From assembly GCA_017577365.1 (NCBI GenBank), contig PKRJ01000009.1:16329-80328 (forward strand): 64,000 nt of DNA, written 5' to 3'. The translations under genes were made by a program, and so were the position numbers. The DNA is from Gammaproteobacteria bacterium (GTDB lineage Bacteria; Pseudomonadota; Gammaproteobacteria; Steroidobacterales; Rariloculaceae). Shown one piece after another: positions 58,759 through 64,000 of the stretch; the stretch's first letter is position 1; each line of letters opens with the position of its first letter. Below the pieces are notes generated by a model. The model did no database searches and had not been told where the DNA came from. It saw only the letters and a program-made list of their open reading frames with translations.

Positions 58759-60051
58759 CTATTCGTACTTCTGACCCGAGCACTGGCCGGTCTTGACGTT
58801 GTAGTTGCCGCACATGAGCGGCGGCGTCCAGTCGGCCATGATGTCCTTCGAGCTCGGCAGGTAGTCCGACCACGCGTCGCCGACGACGGTGCCCGGCGTC
58901 TCCCATACGATCTCGAACTGACCGTCCTCCTGGATCTCGCCGATGAAGACGGGTTTCGTGATGTGGTGATTCGGCATCATCGTCGCGATGCCGCCGGAGA
59001 GATTCGGCACGGCCACGCCGATGATCGCCTCCTGCACCGCGGCGGGATCCGTCGTCCCGGCCTTCTCGACGGCTTTGACCCACATGTTGAATCCGATGTA
59101 GTGCGCCTCCATCGGATCGTTCGTCACGCGCTTGCTATCGCCGATGAACGCGTGCCACTTCTCGATGAACTCGTCGTTCTCTTCCGTGGGAAGGCTCATG
59201 AAGTAGTTCCACGCGGCGAGATGGCCGACGAGCGGTCCCGTATCGATGCCCGAAAGCTCCTCCTCGCCGACCGAGAACGCGACGACCGGGATGTCCTCGG
59301 CGGAGATGCCCTGGTTCGCGAGCTCCTTGTAGAAGGGCACGTTCGCGTCGCCGTTGATCGTCGATACCACGGCCGTCTTCTTGCCGGCCGACCCGAAGCG
59401 CTTGATTTCGGCGATGATCGACTGCCAGTCGGAATGGCCGAACGGCGTGTAGTTGATCATGATGTCCGAGTCGGCCACGCCCTTCGACTTCAGGTACGTC
59501 TCGAGGATGCGGTTCGTCGTGCGCGGATAGACGTAGTCCGTGCCGGCGAGCACCCATCGCTCGACGCCGAGCTCGTTCATCAGGTAGTCGACGGCCGGGA
59601 TCGCCTGCTGGTTCGGAGCCGCGCCGGTATAGAACACGTTCTTCGACGACTCCTCGCCCTCGTACTGCACCGGATAGAACAGGAGCCCGTTCAGCTCCTC
59701 GAAGACCGGCAGCACCGACTTCCGCGAGACCGACGTCCAGCAGCCGAACACGACGGCGACCTTCTCGACCTCGAGCAGCTCGCGGGCTTTCTCCGCGAAC
59801 AGCGGCCAATCCGACGCCGGGTCGACGACGACGGGCTCGAGCTTCTTGCCGAGCACGCCGCCCTTTTTGTTCTGCTCCTCGATGAGCATCAGCATCGTGT
59901 CTTTCAGCGTCGTCTCGCTGATCGCCATCGTGCCCGACAGCGAATGCAGGATGCCGACCTTGATCGTGTCCTGCGCCTGTGCGCTTCCCGCGGCCGCGGA
60001 GACGAGGGCCGCGACGGCGGCGATGAGTTTCAGCTTTTCGTTCTTGATCAT
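58759..60051 (-). CDS. urtA: Urea-binding periplasmic protein UrtA
   Basis: 430 residues; ATG 60051 (MIKNEK) with GGAG eight bases upstream is preferred over ATG 60063. Signal peptide about 1-26 (ending AQAQ). Family 5 substrate-binding protein: VGILHSLSGTMAISETTLKD, CWTSVSRKSVLPVFEELNGL, YPVQYEGEESSKNVFYTGAA and AFSVGEEELSGI match UrtA and the amide-binding FmdD/AmiC kin. Captures urea for UrtBCDE. Follows the porin by 31 bp. Confidence 0.96.
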   Translation of the reverse strand: MIKNEKLKLIAAVAALVSAAAGSAQAQDTIKVGILHSLSGTMAISETTLKDTMLMLIEEQNKKGGVLGKKLEPVVVDPASDWPLFAEKARELLEVEKVAVVFGCWTSVSRKSVLPVFEELNGLLFYPVQYEGEESSKNVFYTGAAPNQQAIPAVDYLMNELGVERWVLAGTDYVYPRTTNRILETYLKSKGVADSDIMINYTPFGHSDWQSIIAEIKRFGSAGKKTAVVSTINGDANVPFYKELANQGISAEDIPVVAFSVGEEELSGIDTGPLVGHLAAWNYFMSLPTEENDEFIEKWHAFIGDSKRVTNDPMEAHYIGFNMWVKAVEKAGTTDPAAVQEAIIGVAVPNLSGGIATMMPNHHITKPVFIGEIQEDGQFEIVWETPGTVVGDAWSDYLPSSKDIMADWTPPLMCGNYNVKTGQCSGQKYE

Positions 60052-60082
60052 CCTTCGCTCCAAGAAAATTCGTCGACCTGGA

Positions 60083-61249
60083 TCAGATCTGGATTTGCAC
60101 GCCGAAGAAGAGCTTGTCCGTGTCCGCGCCGCGGTAGCCGGACGCGTTCGCGTCGCCGCTCGTGTAGTTCAGGTTGAGGCGCGCGTTGTGCCCTCGGATC
60201 ACGAAGTTCACGCCGACCTCGGTCAGGCTGCTGTCGAGCTCGCCGGTCGGCTCGTTCTTCGTGTAGCGCACGTACGGCTGATAGCGAATCGGACCCCCGG
60301 TGCCGGGCAGGAGATAGGCGAACGTCGCGAAGTACGCGTCGCCGTCGAACAGGCAGAAGCACGTGGGATCCGCGAGCGCCGCAGGCGTCAGCTCGGCGTC
60401 GAACGTCTTGTATTCCGCTTCGAACGTGACCGCCGCGCCGCGGCCGAGCGGTTGCTCGTATAGAAAATCCACGATCGTCGCGGAGAAGTCGCCGGGCTGC
60501 GCCGCCGTCCCCGTGCCGTCGGACTGCTGCTGGAACGACAGGCCGAGCGTCAGGATCTTCCCGGCTTCGCCGAAGTACGTGCTGCTCGTGTAGTAACCCG
60601 GGTTGATCTCCATATCGCCGAAGTTGAACGCGAAGCGCGACGCGTACAGGAGGTTGTCGTCCTGATTCGGACCTCCGTCGATGCCGTCGAAAAGCCCGAG
60701 CGAGTACTGGAACCTCCCGACTTTGCCCCAGACCGTCACGCCGTCGTCGCGGCCCATCAGGCCCGCCTGTCCGAACTGGTCGGAGGGGAGCAGCGGCACC
60801 GTGTACTGATTCCACGAGAGCCCGTAGAACGGCCCGTTCATCTCGATACGGTCGGCCGGCGTCAGCATCCGCCCGATCCACACGTTGAACGCGGGCGAAA
60901 GCTCGATTTGCGCGATCGCGTCCAGGACGTCGATATCCTTACCGCCGTCGAAGGGATCGCCCGTGCCGAACACGCAGCTCGAGCACTCGGTGTTGAAGAC
61001 GAACCTGACGTTCTCGTGGGCTTGACCGCTCACGTAGAGCCGAAGGTTCTGGATGTCGAAGCTCGCCGAATCATCCTCTCCGCTGGGCGCGCCGTCGTCG
61101 ACGAGGCTCATGCCCGCCCTGATGCCGGCGCCGACGCTAACCCAGCGCGTATCGTCGATTTCGATCGTTCCCGCGCCGTACGCGGAGATGGCGCAAAGGG
61201 CGCCTATTGACCCGACCAGAGGCGCTGCCCTGGTGAGAGACGATGCCAT
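60083..61249 (-). CDS. OprP/OprO-like porin heading the urea operon
   Basis: 388 residues from ATG 61249 with AAGGAG upstream; upstream in-frame starts lack a signal peptide. Signal peptide about 1-25 (ending AYGA). Sixteen-strand-type barrel with NLRLYVSGQAHENVRFVFNT, APAFNVWIGRMLTPADRIEMN-like (SPAFNVWIGRMLTPADRIEM), SDQFGQAGLMGRDDGVTVWG and a terminal KLFFGVQIQI. Two Cys pairs (CSSC; CFC) may form disulfides in loops. The family is best known for phosphate porins, but FmdC of Methylophilus, a porin for amides and urea, shows that such proteins can serve this system. Its place first in the operon supports urea or amide entry. Confidence 0.85.
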   Translation of the reverse strand: MASSLTRAAPLVGSIGALCAISAYGAGTIEIDDTRWVSVGAGIRAGMSLVDDGAPSGEDDSASFDIQNLRLYVSGQAHENVRFVFNTECSSCVFGTGDPFDGGKDIDVLDAIAQIELSPAFNVWIGRMLTPADRIEMNGPFYGLSWNQYTVPLLPSDQFGQAGLMGRDDGVTVWGKVGRFQYSLGLFDGIDGGPNQDDNLLYASRFAFNFGDMEINPGYYTSSTYFGEAGKILTLGLSFQQQSDGTGTAAQPGDFSATIVDFLYEQPLGRGAAVTFEAEYKTFDAELTPAALADPTCFCLFDGDAYFATFAYLLPGTGGPIRYQPYVRYTKNEPTGELDSSLTEVGVNFVIRGHNARLNLNYTSGDANASGYRGADTDKLFFGVQIQI

Positions 61250-61358
61250 CCGTTTCTCCTTCTTCGTGCATGTGTTACCCCCCGTGTCCCTCGTTCTCTT
61301 GCGCGAAGCGAACCTTTCGTCGCATTGCGCGTCGTGATCCGCTCGACGCACGCGCTTC

Positions 61359-61374
61359 AGCAAGCTCCGTGCCA
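61359..61374 (-). promoter_or_regulatory. Sigma-54 (-24/-12) promoter of the porin-urt-ure operon
   Basis: Reading leftward: TGGCAC-GGAGC-TTGCT. The GG and GC doublets have exact consensus spacing and both blocks match the RpoN consensus fully. It lies about 110 bp before the porin start and would start transcription near 61348. The rest of the 324 bp gene-free stretch (61250-61573) is available for an enhancer-bound activator. A TGGTGC half-site lies near 61468, but no complete NtrC palindrome is obvious. This fits nitrogen-limitation control of urea use. Confidence 0.8.
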
Positions 61375-61573
61375 CGCGAGAAATTCCTTGCATCAGAAGC
61401 ACTTTGCGCTTGAAGAGGGTGTCGAGTGCGCAAAAGGCGTGCATGCGGGCGTGCGGATCGCTCAGCGATGGTGCTTTCCGAGGGATAACGCCGGGAGCGA
61501 CGCGTGCGGCGCGGCTCGCGTCGACGGCGAGCGCGTTCGTTCACACCGAAGGAGAGGGCGCGCTTGCGCCCGT

Positions 61574-62512
61574 CTAGCGGAGATCGTCGATCCGAATCCC
61601 GACCCTTCGCGGGGAATCGTGCGTGACGGCGCCGCGCAACATCAGCGCAGTGTTGAACGCGAACGCGACGCGGCCTCGCGTGTCGATGGCGATCAGGCCG
61701 CCTTCGCCGCCGAGCGACGCCACGCGCTCGTGGATGACCCTGCGGGCGGCCGCTTCCACGTCGAGATTCGAATATTCCACGAGCGCCGCGACGTCGCGGG
61801 CGGCGGTCGCGCGAATGAACGTCTCGCCGTGCCCGGTGCAGGAGACGGCGCACGACGCGTTGCTCGCGAACGTGCCCGCGCCGATGACCGCGGAATCCCC
61901 GACGCGCCCGACGGCTTTGCTCGTGAGCCCGCCGGTCGACGTCGCGGCCGCGAGATTGCCGTGAACGTCGAGCGCGACCGCGCCGACCGTGCCCGTATCG
62001 CCCGGTAAGGCACGTTGCGCGTTTCGTTTCGCCGCTTCGAAGGCGGCGCGACGCCGCTCGGTCTCGAAGTAGGCGGGCTCGACGAGCTCGGCGCCTTCGC
62101 GAGCCGCGAAGGCTTCCGCGCCCGGACCCGCGAGGAAGACGTGCGGCGAGCGCTCGAGCACGAGACGCGCCGCGCGCACGGGATTCTTCACCGTCGTGAG
62201 GCCCGCGACCGCGCCCGCGCGCAATGTGCGTCCGTCCATGATCGACGCGTCGAGCTCGAACTCGCCGCGCTCGTTCAGGACCGAGCCCTTCCCCGCGTTG
62301 AAGAGCGGCGAATCCTCGAGGCGCACGACGGCGTCCTCGACGGCTTCGAGCGCCGCGGCCCCGGAGGACAAGAGATGCGCGGTCGCGTCGAGCACGTCGG
62401 CGAGCGCGTGCCGGATCTCCCGCTCGAGGGCTTCGGCGCCGTCCTCTTGCCGGCCGGCACCCGCTCCGCCGTGGATGGCGAGCGCCCAGACGCGTCCGCG
62501 CTCAGCTCGCAT
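61574..62512 (-). CDS. Isoaspartyl peptidase/L-asparaginase (Ntn-hydrolase, T2 family)
   Basis: 312 residues from ATG 62512. Autoprocessing cleaves before Thr175 in GDTGTVGAVALD, which becomes the N-terminal nucleophile of the beta subunit. Other family motifs are WALAIHGGAGAG (10-20), FNAGKGSVLN (71-80), TSTGGLTSKAVGRVGDS (191-207) and a late GEGGLIAID. It cleaves isoaspartyl dipeptides and some asparagine in plant-type enzymes (IaaA/EcAIII). The longer open frame upstream overlaps the divergent gene and is not conserved. It lies upstream of the urea operon on the same strand but is separated by the sigma-54 promoter region. Confidence 0.9.
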   Translation of the reverse strand: MRAERGRVWALAIHGGAGAGRQEDGAEALEREIRHALADVLDATAHLLSSGAAALEAVEDAVVRLEDSPLFNAGKGSVLNERGEFELDASIMDGRTLRAGAVAGLTTVKNPVRAARLVLERSPHVFLAGPGAEAFAAREGAELVEPAYFETERRRAAFEAAKRNAQRALPGDTGTVGAVALDVHGNLAAATSTGGLTSKAVGRVGDSAVIGAGTFASNASCAVSCTGHGETFIRATAARDVAALVEYSNLDVEAAARRVIHERVASLGGEGGLIAIDTRGRVAFAFNTALMLRGAVTHDSPRRVGIRIDDLR

Positions 62513-62620
62513 GGTCACGTCGGTTTGCCTCGGGTGAGCTCGATATACCGATCCGTGCGGCTCGCACTTTTCGCCGCGGCGCGTTATGAATGAGCCGGTC
62601 GGGCGACCGGATCGCACGCG

Positions 62621-63046
62621 GTGAATCCATATCTTGTCGTCTACGGCACGTTGCGGCGGGGATATCGAGGTCGGATGCAGGCCTTCCTCGCGCGCTCGGC
62701 GCGTTTCGTCGACGCCGCCGTCTTCCCCGGCCGGCTCTTCCTCGTCGCACATTATCCCGGCGCCGTCCCGTCGTCGACGCCGGGCGAGCTCGTGCGCGGC
62801 GACGTGTATCGTCTGCATGATCCGGCGGCCGTGCTCGCGGCGCTCGACGCGTACGAAGAATGCGGTCCCGAAGGCTCCGGCAGCGAGTACTACCGCCAGG
62901 AAGCCGTCGTGACATTGCGGAGCGGGCGTCGTCTCGACGCGTGGATCTATCTTTACGGCAGGCCGACGCGCGGGCTGCGTCCGATTCCCGAGGGCGACTA
63001 TCTCGAGCACGTCGCACGCTTCGGCGCGAGACCGGTCGAAGTCTAG
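62621..63046 (+). CDS. Gamma-glutamylcyclotransferase-like (AIG2) protein
   Basis: 141 residues from a GTG. The GGCT fold signature YGTLRRGYRGRMQAFL is at 8-23, with LFLVAHYPGAVPSST and the probable catalytic Glu in DAYEECGPEG (79-80), followed by YYRQEAVVTL and AWIYLY. The family releases 5-oxoproline from gamma-glutamyl compounds; small bacterial members have varied or unknown substrates. Divergent from the isoaspartyl peptidase gene (108 bp) and 21 bp upstream of the DUF6164 gene. Confidence 0.88.
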   Translation: MNPYLVVYGTLRRGYRGRMQAFLARSARFVDAAVFPGRLFLVAHYPGAVPSSTPGELVRGDVYRLHDPAAVLAALDAYEECGPEGSGSEYYRQEAVVTLRSGRRLDAWIYLYGRPTRGLRPIPEGDYLEHVARFGARPVEV

Positions 63047-63067
63047 GACGAGCCAACATCGATTTCC

Positions 63068-63427
63068 GTGGCCAAGCTGCTGCTCAACCTGCGCGGTGTC
63101 CCCGACGACGAAGCGGACGAGATCCGCGCGCTGCTCGAGGAGCACGGCATCGCGTTCTACGAGACGCCGCCGAGCCGGTGGGGCGTTTCGGCGGGCGGTA
63201 TCTGGCTTCGCCGGCGCGAGGATATCGAGCCGGCCGAGCGGCTCGTCGCCGACTACCAGCTTCGGCGCGCGGAGAAGGCGCGCGCGGAGCTGCTCGCGGC
63301 CGAGCGCGAAGGCCGCCGCAGAACGATCGGAATCGTCTTCCGCGAGGACCCGCTGCGCTTCGTCGCCGCGCTATTCGGTATCGCTGCCGTGATCGGTTTG
63401 CTCGCGTTACCGTTCCTGCTTCTTTGA
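63068..63427 (+). CDS. DUF6164-family protein
   Basis: 119 residues from a GTG. The N-terminal part LLLNLRGVPDDEADEIRALL, EEHGIAFYETPPSRWGVSAG and IWLRRREDIEPAERLVADYQ gives a ferredoxin-like small domain. A charged linker (RRAEKARAELLAAEREGRRR) and one C-terminal membrane helix (ALFGIAAVIGLLALPFLLL) follow. The family is typical of Gammaproteobacteria and has no known role. It likely forms a two-gene unit with the cyclotransferase. Confidence 0.85.
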   Translation: MAKLLLNLRGVPDDEADEIRALLEEHGIAFYETPPSRWGVSAGGIWLRRREDIEPAERLVADYQLRRAEKARAELLAAEREGRRRTIGIVFREDPLRFVAALFGIAAVIGLLALPFLLL

Positions 63428-63476
63428 TCGGCCGCGTTCGGCGGAGAGAGCGGGACTCCGCGTCGATTGCACGCCG

Positions 63477-63833
63477 TCAGGCGCGAGCACGTCGCGCGCT
63501 GACCGTGGCGGCCAGCAGCGCGGCGAGGATCGGAGGCAGCGACAGGAACGAGAGCAGCAGGAGGCCGAGCGGCAGCAGCCCGAGGCCAGATCCGCCGAGC
63601 AGCATGACCGCGCCCTGCATGAACGTCAGGAGGACGGCCCACCGCCAGGCGCGGGTCGGGAACAGGTAGCCGAGCACGGCCGACGCGGCGATCGACAGCG
63701 GGTAGCTGAAGCTCCAATAGATCTCGGTATCCCACGGCTCCGTCCGGTCGCCGACGGCGGACGTCACCGTCCACAGGACGATCCCGCCGACGCTCGCGGC
63801 GGCGTAGGGCAGCCGGGCAGAGTGCGTGCTCAT
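63477..63833 (-). CDS. Small integral membrane protein of unknown function
   Basis: 118 residues with four predicted helices: ASVGGIVLWTVTSAV, IYWSFSYPLSIAASAVLGYLF, WAVLLTFMQGAVMLLGG and LLLLSFLSLPPILAALLAA. A short soluble loop GDRTEPWDTEIYWS separates the first two. I do not recognise a named family; similar orphan four-helix proteins occur in proteobacteria. It is convergent with the DUF6164 gene. The remaining 167 bp to the window end show no feature I can support. Confidence 0.65.
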   Translation of the reverse strand: MSTHSARLPYAAASVGGIVLWTVTSAVGDRTEPWDTEIYWSFSYPLSIAASAVLGYLFPTRAWRWAVLLTFMQGAVMLLGGSGLGLLPLGLLLLSFLSLPPILAALLAATVSARRARA

Positions 63834-64000
63834 GGGGCGTTTCGAACGGAAGCCGGTTGGCCGATCTTAGGACGCGCGGCGTCACCGAAAGTGTGACGGC
63901 CTTCGCGGTTTTGCCGCGACACGCCGGCATTCGGCACGGCAAGGTCCTCGTGACGGTACCGATGGCATCCGGCGAGGCCGCATGCTGTGCTCTTTGGACG

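Overview
The window is 64 kb of GC-rich, tightly packed bacterial chromosome. It has many GTG starts, antisense open frames opposite most genes, and no tRNA, rRNA, CRISPR or transposase that I can recognise. The gene content points to a Gram-negative gammaproteobacterium: three TonB-dependent receptors, an OprP/OprO-type porin, a DUF6164 protein, an AbgT transporter, ADOP-type MacB-like permeases, and DUF6152 proteins with their partner family. Soil or marine uncultured lineages near Steroidobacterales/Nevskiales would fit, but that placement is an inference from gene families, not a phylogeny.

Layout. 0-9 kb: a partial secreted alpha/beta hydrolase, a small membrane-anchored protein, a 6-phosphogluconate-dehydrogenase-like oxidoreductase, an ABC exporter fused to a decayed kinase module and a receiver domain, a convergent triple-PAS hybrid kinase, and aspartate carbamoyltransferase. 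9-22.6 kb: GFA protein, 2OG-Fe(II) oxygenase, TonB receptor, DUF998 membrane protein, a secreted family of unknown role with a divergent DUF6152 protein, an MBL-fold hydrolase, a Met-rich (copper-type) TonB receptor with a DUF2946-like protein, and an FAD monooxygenase/OsmC pair. 22.7-31.4 kb: metY-type PLP enzyme, CoA-binding protein, a double-length UvrA (1900 aa), glutaminase. 31.5-39.4 kb: a DUF481-like outer-membrane protein, a cluster of three truncated genes (YihY plus two MFS), then leucyl aminopeptidase, AbgT transporter, zinc alcohol dehydrogenase and a CHRD protein. 39.6-48.6 kb: TonB receptor, a fused DUF6152 protein, an acyl-CoA-dehydrogenase-like flavoprotein, and a MacB-type export cluster whose ATPase is frameshifted. 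48.8-61.4 kb: one long urea operon. 61.5-64 kb: isoaspartyl peptidase, gamma-glutamylcyclotransferase, DUF6164 protein and a small membrane protein.

The most coherent system is the urea operon, read leftward as porin-urtABCDE-nickel permease-ureDABCEFG. It joins outer-membrane entry, ABC uptake, nickel supply, urease and its maturation. A textbook sigma-54 (-24/-12) promoter lies upstream of the porin, so nitrogen control is likely.

The most unusual items are four. One is the ABC exporter/degenerate kinase/receiver fusion. The second is an FAD monooxygenase frame that opens directly after the OsmC stop, in the same frame and without a usual start codon before its Rossmann motif. The third is the three-gene truncation scar at 32.6-34.6 kb. 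The fourth is a protein family found both split and fused within the same 64 kb.
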